Source: Clostridiales bacterium (GTDB taxonomy: Bacteria > Bacillota > Clostridia > Christensenellales > Aristaeellaceae). Taken from it: a stretch of 8,984 bases of DNA. Of the stretch, positions 1-6,415 are shown piece by piece. The position numbers were made by a program, and so were the translations under genes. Position 1 is the stretch's first letter. Every line of letters starts with the position of its first letter. The stretch is taken from the NCBI GenBank assembly GCA_022776785.1, contig JALFHA010000237.1, forward strand, positions 1 through 8,984. Direction: 5' to 3'. The notes below the pieces were generated by a model that had not been told where the DNA came from, did not search any database, and saw only the letters and a list, made by a program, of their open reading frames with translations.

Positions 1-510
1 ATCTACGGCAGCCGCGACGCGTTCATCAAGACCTACATCTTCGACCCCGGCGATCCGAATTCCCTGGTCAGCCAGCTCACGCGGGCGCTTGATAACGCCG
101 TGGTCATGCGCGAGGAGCTCACGAGCGATACGCTCTGCTACATCCAGATGGCGCTGGACACCCTGCGCGAGGGCGAGAAGGACAGCGCGCACATGCTCAC
201 CCTCCAGCAGGTGGAGGACGACCTGTTCGCCTTCTGGGGCAGCGCAGACGACAACGTGGTGAGCGAGGAATGCCGCACGCTGATGAAGTGCGGCAAGTAC
301 GTCGAGCGGCTCGACCTGTATGTGCGCCTGAACTACCCCTACCGGGATGTGGAGAAGGAGCTGAGCAAGCTGCTCAACCGGCTCTCGAAGGTGCGCTTCG
401 CCTACGACGAGACGGCGGCCAAGCGCATCATCGGCCTGACGGCGGACGAGGCAAGCTACAAGGCCAACAGGCAGGAGATCCTGAACCTGCTGTGCAGGGT
501 GCTCGCATGA
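1..510 (+). CDS. alpha-E domain protein (DUF403), 3' part only
   Basis: The frame is open from the first base of the window, so the true start lies upstream; about 169 C-terminal residues are visible, roughly half of a usual alpha-E protein (about 300 residues). The stretch is all-helical and rich in charged residues. It has two features typical of the family: an N-S-L-x-x-Q-L-x-x-A-L-D-N-A segment near positions 58-93, followed by an R-E-E-L helix, and an E-R-L-D-x-Y-x-R-L 'ER' motif around 304-333. Family knowledge places alpha-E domains beside a circularly permuted ATP-grasp amidoligase and a transglutaminase-like protease, in systems predicted to make or modify small peptides. Here the transglutaminase follows directly through an ATGA overlap, which supports the call. 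The biochemical role of alpha-E itself is not established. The upstream amidoligase cannot be seen in this window. Confidence 0.8.
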   Translation: MYGSRDAFIKTYIFDPGDPNSLVSQLTRALDNAVVMREELTSDTLCYIQMALDTLREGEKDSAHMLTLQQVEDDLFAFWGSADDNVVSEECRTLMKCGKYVERLDLYVRLNYPYRDVEKELSKLLNRLSKVRFAYDETAAKRIIGLTADEASYKANRQEILNLLCRVLA

Positions 511-1271
511 GGCGCTACAGCTTTGAGTATTCGCTGGAGCTGGCGTTTTCTGGCGAGGCGAGCCGCCATACGTTCCTGCTGCGCTTTGCGCCGCCGAGCG
601 ATGCGGCGCAGCAGGTCTGGGGCTTTGACGCGCACTGCGCCCCGGAGGTGACGCTGGCCCGGTCGCGCGATGCTTTCGGCAATGGGCTTTTGCTCGGACA
701 TATCGAGGGCGCGCATGACGCGCTCTCCTTTTTCGCGCGTGGGGAGGCGCTTGTGCGCGGCGGCCCGGCTGAAGGGACGTGCCCGGCCGTCTATGCACTG
801 CCGACGGCGCTGACACAGACAAACGAAGAGCTGCGCGCGATGGGCGAGGGCCTGCACGGCAGCGCGGAGGAGAGAGCCATGCGCATGGCCGAGCGCATCC
901 GCGAGCGCGTGACCTACCGGCAGGGCGTGACGAGCGAGCGCACGACCGCGCTGGAGGCGCTTGCGCTCGGCGCGGGCGTGTGTCAGGATATGGCGCACCT
1001 GCTGCTCGCCTGCCTGCGCGCGCAGGGAATGGCTGCCCGCTACGTCGCCGGGCTCATCCCCGGCGAGGGTGAGACGCATGCGTGGGCGGAGGTCTGGGAC
1101 GGCGCGCGCTTTGTGGGGGTCGATCCCACGCATTTGAAGTTGACGGACGACACCTACCTGCGCGTGTGCGCCGGGCGCGATGGCCGCGACTGTGCCATCA
1201 ACCGCGGCGTGTTCGCCGGGGGTGTGAGCCAGACCATGCGCGTGCGCGCGCGGATGACGGAAAGGGCATAA
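507..1271 (+). CDS. transglutaminase-like cysteine protease of alpha-E/amidoligase cluster
   Basis: This is a 254-residue protein with a beta-rich N-terminal region (F-E-Y-S-L-E-L near residues 6-12, then an F-L-L-R-F-A-P strand) and a C-terminal transglutaminase/papain-like core. The expected catalytic triad is visible: Cys159 in G-V-C-Q-D-M-A-H, His191 in T-H-A-W-A-E-V-W, and Asp206 in G-V-D-P-T-H. No signal peptide is apparent, so it is probably cytoplasmic. The ATG at 507 was chosen over an upstream in-frame ATG at 270 because it starts exactly at the family N-terminus and overlaps the alpha-E stop codon as ATGA, implying translational coupling. Relatives in these clusters are predicted peptidases acting on amidoligase-made peptides; that role is inferred from family and context. 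Its stop codon lies 2 bp from that of the convergent GNAT gene. Confidence 0.85.
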   Translation: MRRYSFEYSLELAFSGEASRHTFLLRFAPPSDAAQQVWGFDAHCAPEVTLARSRDAFGNGLLLGHIEGAHDALSFFARGEALVRGGPAEGTCPAVYALPTALTQTNEELRAMGEGLHGSAEERAMRMAERIRERVTYRQGVTSERTTALEALALGAGVCQDMAHLLLACLRAQGMAARYVAGLIPGEGETHAWAEVWDGARFVGVDPTHLKLTDDTYLRVCAGRDGRDCAINRGVFAGGVSQTMRVRARMTERA

Positions 1272-1273
1272 AG

Positions 1274-1603
1274 CTACAGCGCCCGCTCCATCCAGACCGC
1301 ACTTTTCTCCCGCTGGCGCTCCGCAAAGCCCAGCGCATGGTGCAGCGAAAGCGAGGCGGCATTGTCCGGCGCGATGGAGACGACGGCGCGCGTGAAGCCC
1401 CGGGTGCGCATCAGCGCAAAGAGCTGATGAAGCGCGGCCCTTGCGATGCCCCGGCCGCGCAGCGCGGGCACGACCAGAATTCCATAGGAGAACGTATCGC
1501 CACAGACGCTGTGGACGGTGATGCCGCCCGCATGCCTCCCGTCAAGGTGAATGAAAAAGCGCAGGTCATCTGCGCTTTTTCCTATATATATGAGCGATAT
1601 CAT
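1274..1603 (-). CDS. short GNAT-family N-acetyltransferase
   Basis: A 109-residue GNAT protein, shorter than the usual 140-160. It shows the acetyl-CoA-binding motif A, V-V-P-x-L-R-G-R-G-I-A-R, around residues 43-54, and the motif B region D-N-x-A-S-L-x-L-H-x-A-L-G-F toward the C-terminus. The N-terminal helices alpha1/alpha2 seem to be missing or very short, so it may be a minimal or reduced GNAT. The substrate cannot be told. The start at 1603 is preferred over an upstream in-frame ATG at 1648, because 1603 forms an ATGA overlap with the stop codon of the phosphoribosyltransferase gene. A strong hairpin with A/T tracts (1553-1581) lies within codons 8-17, so expression may depend on coupled translation from the upstream gene. 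The gene ends convergent to the transglutaminase gene with only 2 bp between stops. Confidence 0.8.
   Translation of the reverse strand: MISLIYIGKSADDLRFFIHLDGRHAGGITVHSVCGDTFSYGILVVPALRGRGIARAALHQLFALMRTRGFTRAVVSIAPDNAASLSLHHALGFAERQREKSAVWMERAL
1553..1581. terminator. bidirectional intrinsic-terminator-like hairpin inside the GNAT 5' end
   Basis: GAAAAAGCGCAG (1553-1564) and CTGCGCTTTTTC (1570-1581) form a perfect 12-bp inverted repeat around a 5-nt loop. A GC core of six pairs (GCGCAG/CTGCGC) is flanked by five A:T pairs, giving a T-tract on both strands. On the minus strand it lies just after the phosphoribosyltransferase stop (1600), where a terminator is expected. On the plus strand it would stop transcripts running past the transglutaminase gene. 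It is unusual in being entirely coding sequence of the GNAT gene. Termination activity is inferred from shape only. Confidence 0.7.
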
Positions 1604-2469
1604 GCGCGGGGGAGCGCCGCGGCGGGGGCAAAGCCGCTGTCGATGCAAAGCTTCGCGCGCTGGGCGCTCTTGCCGCCCTTCGCCAGCTCACCCGCGAGGA
1701 AATCCGGGTGCGCGAGCAGGAAGTCCTGCATGAAGCGATCCGGATCCTCGATGAAGCGCAGCACAAGCTCGAGCTGCTGCGCGGAAATGCGGCCCAGCTT
1801 ATGCGCCGTTTCAAAGAGCTCGGGCTTGATGGTGACGAGCGTCGTCAGCGGGCAACCCGCCTCAGCGAGAATCCCGGAGCCGCCCTGATCGCGGTCCACG
1901 ACGGCGAGGGAGTACGCGATTTTCGCGCCGAGCCCCTCCACGGCGGGAATCCACGCGCGGATGTAGGAGGAAGCGACGGTAATCAGGTCGGCGATATGCA
2001 CGGAGCGCTTGCCGGAAAGGCCGGCCTGAGCGGAATCCATGCTCACGCCGTGCTCGTCGGTGTAGACGCTCGTCAGGTCCTTGAAGATGGACAGATGCCC
2101 CTTGCCCAGCCTGCGCGCGACGGGCATGGAGAAGAAGAAGTCGCGGCGCTCACCGCCAGAGACGAAGTCCGCGTCCATGCCGCGCGCCGCCTCGGTCATC
2201 AGGTCGATGAGCTGCGCGTAGATGGGGCAGGAGGCGAGCTGCGCGTCGATGCGCGCCCATACCTTGTCGTAGAACGCGAGCCTGTCGCCCGCGCAGGCCT
2301 CCTCGATGACGGCAAGCAGCTCGTTTGCGGCCTGCTCGCTGCCAAAGAGGAACTGGGTGTTGATGTAGAACGGCCCGAGCTTGCCGGACGTATACCAGAA
2401 CGGCTGACCCTCCGGGCAGACGCGCACGGCGTCGGTTTCAAAGAGCCAGGAAACGACGGGATTGTGCAT
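1600..2469 (-). CDS. orotate phosphoribosyltransferase-like protein (PyrE type)
   Basis: A 289-residue type I phosphoribosyltransferase that would convert orotate and PRPP to OMP in pyrimidine synthesis. Supporting features are the N-terminal F-x-Y-T-S-G-K-L-G-P-F-Y-I-N segment (24-37; compare the S-G-x-x-S-P-x-Y-x-D start of PyrE), the S-G-G-E-R-R-D-F-F-F-S loop (104-114), K130-D131, and V-D-R-D-Q-G-G (191-197), which matches the V-D-R-x-E-G-G segment typical of orotate enzymes. The PRPP motif is degenerate: residues 160-168 read A-D-L-I-T-V-A-S-S, where the family normally has D-D/E-x-x-T-x-G-x-S, so the second acidic residue and the glycine are lost. It is longer than standard PyrE (about 210), with a helical C-terminal extension beyond residue 215. 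A GGAGGA site (2477-2482) precedes the ATG. The general class is firm; activity as a genuine PyrE is less so. Confidence 0.75.
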   Translation of the reverse strand: MHNPVVSWLFETDAVRVCPEGQPFWYTSGKLGPFYINTQFLFGSEQAANELLAVIEEACAGDRLAFYDKVWARIDAQLASCPIYAQLIDLMTEAARGMDADFVSGGERRDFFFSMPVARRLGKGHLSIFKDLTSVYTDEHGVSMDSAQAGLSGKRSVHIADLITVASSYIRAWIPAVEGLGAKIAYSLAVVDRDQGGSGILAEAGCPLTTLVTIKPELFETAHKLGRISAQQLELVLRFIEDPDRFMQDFLLAHPDFLAGELAKGGKSAQRAKLCIDSGFAPAAALPRA

Positions 2470-2498
2470 GGCGCTTTCCTCCGAATTGGTTTTTCCAT

Positions 2499-2504
2499 AT
2501 TATA
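2499..2504 (-). promoter_or_regulatory. -10 box for the phosphoribosyltransferase/GNAT operon
   Basis: The minus strand reads TATAAT exactly at 2504-2499, 30 bp upstream of the ATG and ahead of the GGAGGA site. A good -35 box is not seen at 16-18 bp spacing, where only weak T/C-rich matches occur. The promoter may therefore be weak or activator-dependent. Confidence 0.5.
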
Positions 2505-2557
2505 CGCTATGCGCGCCCAAAAGGGAAGGGGTTTTTCAGCCGCGCGCCCGGCGGCGA

Positions 2558-2586
2558 TTGACCGGCTTCGCATATCGTGTTATAAT
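2558..2586 (+). promoter_or_regulatory. sigma-A promoter with extended -10, driving the plus-strand gene run
   Basis: TTGACC (2558-2563), a 17-bp spacer, then TATAAT (2581-2586). The -10 is preceded by TG one base upstream (2578-2579), giving the extended -10 form. Five of six -35 bases and all six -10 bases match consensus. The predicted transcript starts near 2593 and carries a leader of about 70 nt before the GtrA-family gene. The leader contains a GCGCCC/GGGCGC inverted repeat (2610-2615 and 2630-2635). It is divergent from the minus-strand -10 box at 2499-2504. Confidence 0.8.
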
Positions 2587-2664
2587 GAATCGAATTAGAC
2601 CCTCAAGAAGCGCCCCGGAAAACGGATGCGGGCGCGATTGCGGCGGATGGAAAGGATTTACGAT

Positions 2665-3168
2665 ATGAAGAACATATTGAGTGCCATCTGGCGGGGCATC
2701 GACGCGCTGGCGCGTGCGGTCATCCGCCTGATCGGGAAGCTCTCCCCGAAGCTGGGCGGGCTGTGCGAATCGCTGTGGAACAACACGGAGCTGGTGACCT
2801 ACCTCTTTGCGGGCGTGGCGACAACGGTGGTCAACTACGTCGTCTACTGCCTCGTGCGCTTCGGCCTGGGCGTAAGCCTGGAGCTGAGCAACATCTGCGC
2901 ATGGGTGGTGGCGGTGGCCTTCGGCTACGCGGTGAACAAGGCCTTCGTCTTTCATACGCATTGCGACGGCGCGCTCGAGCTGCTGCGCGAGGCGGGCGGC
3001 TTCTTCGCGATGCGCCTCGTCTCGCTGGGCGCGGAAATACTGCTGCTCAAGCTCTTCGTGCAGGTGCTGGGCCTCAATGAGCCGGTGATGAAGCTGGTGA
3101 CGAATATCGTCGTCATCATCCTCAACTATGTGTTTTCCAAGCTGTTCATCTTCAAAAAGAAGGCGTGA
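2665..3168 (+). CDS. GtrA-family membrane protein
   Basis: A 167-residue integral membrane protein of the GtrA/DPMS family, small four-helix proteins thought to help move or use undecaprenyl-phosphate-linked sugars for surface glycosylation. After a basic amphipathic N-terminus there are four hydrophobic spans: Y-L-F-A-G-V-A-T-T-V-V-N-Y, an A-W-V-V-A-V-A-F-G-Y-A-V-N-K-A-F-V-F segment, A-M-R-L-V-S-L-G-A-E-I-L-L-L-K, and a final V-T-N-I-V-V-I-I-L-N-Y-V-F-S-K-L-F-I-F-K. The N-Y in span 1, N-K-x-F-V-F after span 2 and N-Y-x-x-S-K-x-x-I-F-K at the end are family hallmarks. The ATG at 2665 is preferred over ATGs at 2626 and 2647 because AAAGGA (2651-2656) sits 8 bp upstream of it. It is the first gene after the promoter at 2558-2586, and the LCP-like gene follows 28 bp downstream. 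Confidence 0.88.
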   Translation: MKNILSAIWRGIDALARAVIRLIGKLSPKLGGLCESLWNNTELVTYLFAGVATTVVNYVVYCLVRFGLGVSLELSNICAWVVAVAFGYAVNKAFVFHTHCDGALELLREAGGFFAMRLVSLGAEILLLKLFVQVLGLNEPVMKLVTNIVVIILNYVFSKLFIFKKKA

Positions 3169-3196
3169 GCGCCTGTGCGAAAGAAAGAGAGAGATT

Positions 3197-4012
3197 ATGA
3201 TGAAGAAGCTCGCCTGTATGCTGCTGGCGGCCCTGATGCTGCTGGCCGGCGCCTGTGCGCTGGCAGAGATTTCCGTGAACAAAAAGGATCTGTGCCTCAA
3301 TACCAGCCTTGACAAGAATGTAAGCAACATCCTCTTCCTTTTGCAGGACGGAGATGTCACCGACACGGTGATGCTCGCCTCCATCGACAGCAAGAGCGGC
3401 CGCTCGGTGATGACGACGCTGGATGCGCATCTGGTGCTGCATGTGATGGATGGCAGCAGCTATCCGCTTGCGGACATCTACGCGCTGGGCGACGCGAAGA
3501 GCGGCGGGCTGCTGGTTGCCCGGACGCTTAACGAAGCGTTTGCGCTGAACATTTCCAACTATATCGTGCTGGACATGAGCCGCGTGCCGGAGCTGGTCGC
3601 CGCGGTGAATACGCTTGACATCGAGCTTTCCGACTCGGAGGCTGCTGCGCTGGGGCTTGAGCCCGGCGAGAATTCCCTTGATGGAGAGCAGGCGCTCGCC
3701 TATGTGCGCCTCAAGCTCGACACCGACACGGAGCGCAACACGCGCGGCTATGACGCGCTGATGCAGATCATCCGTCAGGGCGTGGGCAGCGGCAACCTGA
3801 TGAGCATGGTCGGCATGGGCACGAAGCTGCTCTCCTCCGTGGATACGAATCTGGGCGCGCTCAATGCCGTGGCGCTGGCAACCTCCGCGCAGGGCGGCAG
3901 CGACCGGGGCGAGCTGGTGTTGCCCGAGGAGGAGCAGGTGCTCACGCAGGAGCCGCTGATGGCGGATCTGGCTGCGGTGGGCGAGCGCCTGCACGAGGAG
4001 ATCTATCCGTAA
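3197..4012 (+). CDS. LytR-CpsA-Psr (LCP) family protein, degenerate
   Basis: A 271-residue protein with an N-terminal signal sequence (basic M-M-K-K start, hydrophobic core to about residue 19, likely cut after A-L-A at 21-23). It has an LCP domain: N-I-L-F-L-L at 44-49, D-T-V-M-L-A-S-I-D at 56-64, and the diagnostic L-D-G-E-Q-A-L-A-Y-V-R at 161-171, followed by D-T-x-x-N-T-R to 183. LCP proteins transfer undecaprenyl-linked glycopolymers to peptidoglycan. Compared with typical members, the I-P-R-D-T motif is replaced by T-T-L-D-A-H (73-78), so one conserved phosphate-binding arginine is missing; R171, R180 and R183 remain. The usual membrane anchor is replaced by a cleavable-looking signal. 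ATG 3197 or 3200 could be the start, behind a purine-rich GAGAGA stretch rather than a clear Shine-Dalgarno site. Coupling with GtrA suggests surface-polymer work; catalysis is uncertain. Confidence 0.75.
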   Translation: MMKKLACMLLAALMLLAGACALAEISVNKKDLCLNTSLDKNVSNILFLLQDGDVTDTVMLASIDSKSGRSVMTTLDAHLVLHVMDGSSYPLADIYALGDAKSGGLLVARTLNEAFALNISNYIVLDMSRVPELVAAVNTLDIELSDSEAAALGLEPGENSLDGEQALAYVRLKLDTDTERNTRGYDALMQIIRQGVGSGNLMSMVGMGTKLLSSVDTNLGALNAVALATSAQGGSDRGELVLPEEEQVLTQEPLMADLAAVGERLHEEIYP

Positions 4013-4048
4013 CAGGCCAGCCGGCGACGATCCGGCGGGAGGTAAAGC

Positions 4049-5347
4049 ATGAGCGAAATGAATGTGGAGGCCGTTGCGCGGCAGGCGCGCGAGGCGAGCT
4101 TTGCGCTGGCGGCATCGAGCGCGCAGGGGAGAAACGCCGCGCTCCTTGCCGTGGCGGACGAGCTGGAGCGGCGAAGTGCAGCGATCTTTGAGGCGAACAG
4201 GCAGGATATGGAGGCAGCGGAAGCCGACGGCCTGAGCGCGCCCATCCTCAGGCGCCTGCGCTTTGACGCGCACAAGCTCAGCGACGTGTGCTGCGGCCTG
4301 CGCGAGCTGGCGGCGATGGAGGATCCCATCGGCCATGAGCAGCTTCGCCGCGAGCTGGCCGACGGACTGGTGCTCTCGCGCGTGAGCTGCCCCATCGGCG
4401 TTATCGGTGTGATTTTTGAGGCGCGCCCGGACGCGCTTGTGCAGATTGCGGGGCTCTGCCTCAAGAGCGGCAACGCCGTGCTGCTCAAGGGCGGGCGCGA
4501 GGCCATGCGCTCCAACGCCGCGCTGTTCGCCGCGATCACCGACGCGGGGCGTGCCGCCGGACTGCCGGAGGGCTGGGCCGGTCTGCTGGCGACGCGCGAG
4601 GACGTCAGCCGGATGCTGGGGCTCGACCGGGAGATCGACCTGATTATCCCGCGCGGCTCCAACGCCTTTGTGCGCTCCATCATGGAGAAAAGCCGCATTC
4701 CCGTGCTCGGGCACAGCGACGGCGTGTGCCACCTGTACATGGATGCGGACTGCGACGCGGCGTTGGCTGCGCGTGTGGCCGTCGATGCCAAGACACAGTA
4801 CCCCGCCGCCTGCAATGCCGCGGAGACGCTGCTGGTGCACAGCGCACAGCTGCACACGGGTCTGCCCGTCGTGGCGGAGGCGCTGCTCCTGGCAGGCGTG
4901 CGCCTGCGCGCCGACGAGCGCGCCCGCGCGGCGATCGGAGAGGCGCGCTGCGAGGCCGCCGGGGAGGCCGACGTGGGCGCGGAGTATCTCGATCTGGTGA
5001 TGTGCGTGCGCGTGGTCGATTCGCTGGAGGAGGCGATTGCGGCCATCAACCGCCATGGCTCCCATCACACGGACGCCATCCTCACCAGAAACGATGCGGC
5101 GGCGGAGAAATTCTTCGCGCTGGTTGATTCCGCGGGCGTGTACCAGAACTGCTCCACCCGCTTTGCCGACGGCTATCGCTACGGCTTCGGCGCAGAGGTT
5201 GGCATTTCCACCGGCAAGCTCCATGCGCGCGGGCCGATGGGGCTGGAGGGGCTTTGCTCCTATAAGTATATCCTGCGCGGGCACGGCGACGTGGTGGCGG
5301 ATTTTGCCGACGGAAGGCGCAGCTTCACCCATAGGGAGCTGCTGTGA
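4049..5347 (+). CDS. proA: gamma-glutamyl phosphate reductase
   Basis: A 432-residue cytoplasmic enzyme of the aldehyde dehydrogenase superfamily. It reduces gamma-glutamyl phosphate with NADPH to glutamate semialdehyde, the second step of proline synthesis. It shows G-V-I-F-E-A-R-P-D-A (120-129), the catalytic Cys255 in Y-P-A-A-C-N-A-A-E-T-L-L-V-H, and the ProA signature F-G-A-E-V-G-I-S-T-G-K-L-H-A-R-G-P-M-G-L near the C-terminus. Length agrees with the family (about 415-430). GGGAGG (4037-4042) stands 6 bp before the ATG. No proB is adjacent: the neighbours are an LCP-like gene 36 bp upstream and a deacetylase gene 28 bp downstream, so proline synthesis is split or proB is elsewhere. Function is firm. 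Confidence 0.95.
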   Translation: MSEMNVEAVARQAREASFALAASSAQGRNAALLAVADELERRSAAIFEANRQDMEAAEADGLSAPILRRLRFDAHKLSDVCCGLRELAAMEDPIGHEQLRRELADGLVLSRVSCPIGVIGVIFEARPDALVQIAGLCLKSGNAVLLKGGREAMRSNAALFAAITDAGRAAGLPEGWAGLLATREDVSRMLGLDREIDLIIPRGSNAFVRSIMEKSRIPVLGHSDGVCHLYMDADCDAALAARVAVDAKTQYPAACNAAETLLVHSAQLHTGLPVVAEALLLAGVRLRADERARAAIGEARCEAAGEADVGAEYLDLVMCVRVVDSLEEAIAAINRHGSHHTDAILTRNDAAAEKFFALVDSAGVYQNCSTRFADGYRYGFGAEVGISTGKLHARGPMGLEGLCSYKYILRGHGDVVADFADGRRSFTHRELL

Positions 5348-5375
5348 AAGCGATTGATCGAGTTGGAGGAGAAGC

Positions 5376-6131
5376 ATGATGAGACGGGTACTGGCGCTCG
5401 TGCTGGCGCTCTGTCTGCTGCTGCCGGGGCTTGCGCTGGCGGAGGCGGAGGGTGAAACGCAGCAGGCGCGCCGCGCGGTCTATCTGACCTTTGACGACGG
5501 GCCGAAGCAGGATACGCCGGAGCTGCTGGCGCTGCTTGACGAGCTGGACGTCCCGGCGACGTTTTTCCTCGTCGGAATGAGCGTGAAGGCGTTTCCTGAA
5601 AATGCAAAGCTGATTCTGGAGGCGGGGCACGCGATTGGCTGCCACGGTATGAACCACGCCGCCAGCATGTTCAAGGAGAGCACGGACAGCACCCAGCGCG
5701 AGCTGACGCGCTTCACGAACACGATGAGGGAGCTGGTCGATCCGGATTTTTCCACCGACCTGTTCCGCTTCCCGGGCGGCAGCACGGGCTATGGCTGGCG
5801 CACCAAGGCGTTTGTGCGCGATGAGGGGTATGCGTGGTTTGACTGGAATGTGATGACGGGTGACGCACAGTACACCTTCAACAAGGATGCCGATATGCTC
5901 GATTACACCATCGGGCAGGTGCGGGAGCAGGAGGTCGTCGTGCTGCTGATGCACGAGTCCAAATCGCGCACGCGCCGGATACTGCCTGAGCTGGTCGCGT
6001 ATTTCCGGGAGAACGGCTACGAATTCAGGAAGCTGTCCACCAGCGCAGAGGACAGGGAGATTCTCTCGCGCTGCAAGTTCAACATGATGATGCCTGATGC
6101 GCAGGAGATGCAGCAGGTGTCGCAGAAATAG
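5376..6131 (+). CDS. secreted polysaccharide deacetylase (NodB domain, CE4)
   Basis: A 251-residue exported protein with a signal peptide (M-M-R-R, hydrophobic core 5-19, cut likely after A-L-A at 20-22). All five CE4 motifs are visible: T-F-D-D-G-P (38-43, with D40/D41), H-G-M-N-H (H90, H94; metal ligands), R-F-P-G-G (131-135), D-W (156-157), and L-M-H (H193). It should remove N-acetyl groups from a cell-wall or surface polysaccharide, probably peptidoglycan GlcNAc, in a metal-dependent manner; the exact substrate is not seen. GGAGGA (5365-5370) lies 5 bp before ATG 5376 and 8 bp before a second ATG at 5379, so either may be used. Its place after LCP and GtrA genes suits envelope modification. 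Confidence 0.92.
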   Translation: MMRRVLALVLALCLLLPGLALAEAEGETQQARRAVYLTFDDGPKQDTPELLALLDELDVPATFFLVGMSVKAFPENAKLILEAGHAIGCHGMNHAASMFKESTDSTQRELTRFTNTMRELVDPDFSTDLFRFPGGSTGYGWRTKAFVRDEGYAWFDWNVMTGDAQYTFNKDADMLDYTIGQVREQEVVVLLMHESKSRTRRILPELVAYFRENGYEFRKLSTSAEDREILSRCKFNMMMPDAQEMQQVSQK

Positions 6132-6144
6132 GGAGGCGGCAGGG

Positions 6145-6390
6145 ATGCGCTGCGGATGTCCGCAATGCGGAACCTATATGATTCAGTCGGAGAGCCTCGA
6201 TCTGGGCTGCGTGTGCCCTCAGTGCCTGTACCGCTGTCGGGCGTGCATGGGCACAAACACGGTTGTCAGCCGCGAGGATCTGCACAGGCTGACCTTTATC
6301 GACCGCACGGCCGATGAGGAGCCGGAGGAGACGGAGGAGACGGGCGGCGGGCGGCGCGAGCCGCTGCGGCCCGAGGACTTGATCGATTAA
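6145..6390 (+). CDS. small cysteine-rich (zinc-ribbon-like) protein, unknown function
   Basis: An 81-residue protein not recognised as a named family. Eight cysteines lie in the first 34 residues: C3, C5, C8, C22, C24, C27, C31 and C34. They include two copies of a C-x-C-P-Q-C pattern (3-8 and 22-27) and a C-R-A-C pair, which would suit two zinc sites or one zinc site plus a reactive pair. The second half has no cysteine: S-R-E-D-L-H-R-L-T-F-I-D, then a glutamate-rich tail (56-66) and a basic G-G-G-R-R patch. GGGAGG (6131-6136), 8 bp before the ATG at 6145, decides this start over an in-frame ATG at 6097. It lies 13 bp after the deacetylase and 25 bp before the rpiB-like gene, so it is probably co-transcribed. 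No secretion signal is seen. Confidence 0.75.
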   Translation: MRCGCPQCGTYMIQSESLDLGCVCPQCLYRCRACMGTNTVVSREDLHRLTFIDRTADEEPEETEETGGGRREPLRPEDLID

Positions 6391-6415
6391 ATGAGAACAG
6401 GGGAGGACGTTATTC

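Noticed and set aside
1708..2598. A 296-codon open frame on the plus strand
   Set aside because: It is antisense to the phosphoribosyltransferase gene and runs through the divergent promoter region; no ribosome site or domain supports it.
2610..2635. Leader hairpin GCGCCC/GGGCGC before the GtrA-family gene as a riboswitch or attenuator
   Set aside because: A single 6-bp stem with a 14-nt loop in GC-rich DNA is weak evidence; no T-tract and no known riboswitch core is seen in the roughly 70-nt leader.
3152..5377. A 741-codon open frame on the minus strand
   Set aside because: It lies wholly opposite the LCP-like gene and proA, whose protein motifs are clear. Its translation is rich in R, H, A and Q as expected for an antisense shadow in GC-rich DNA, and no domain is recognisable.
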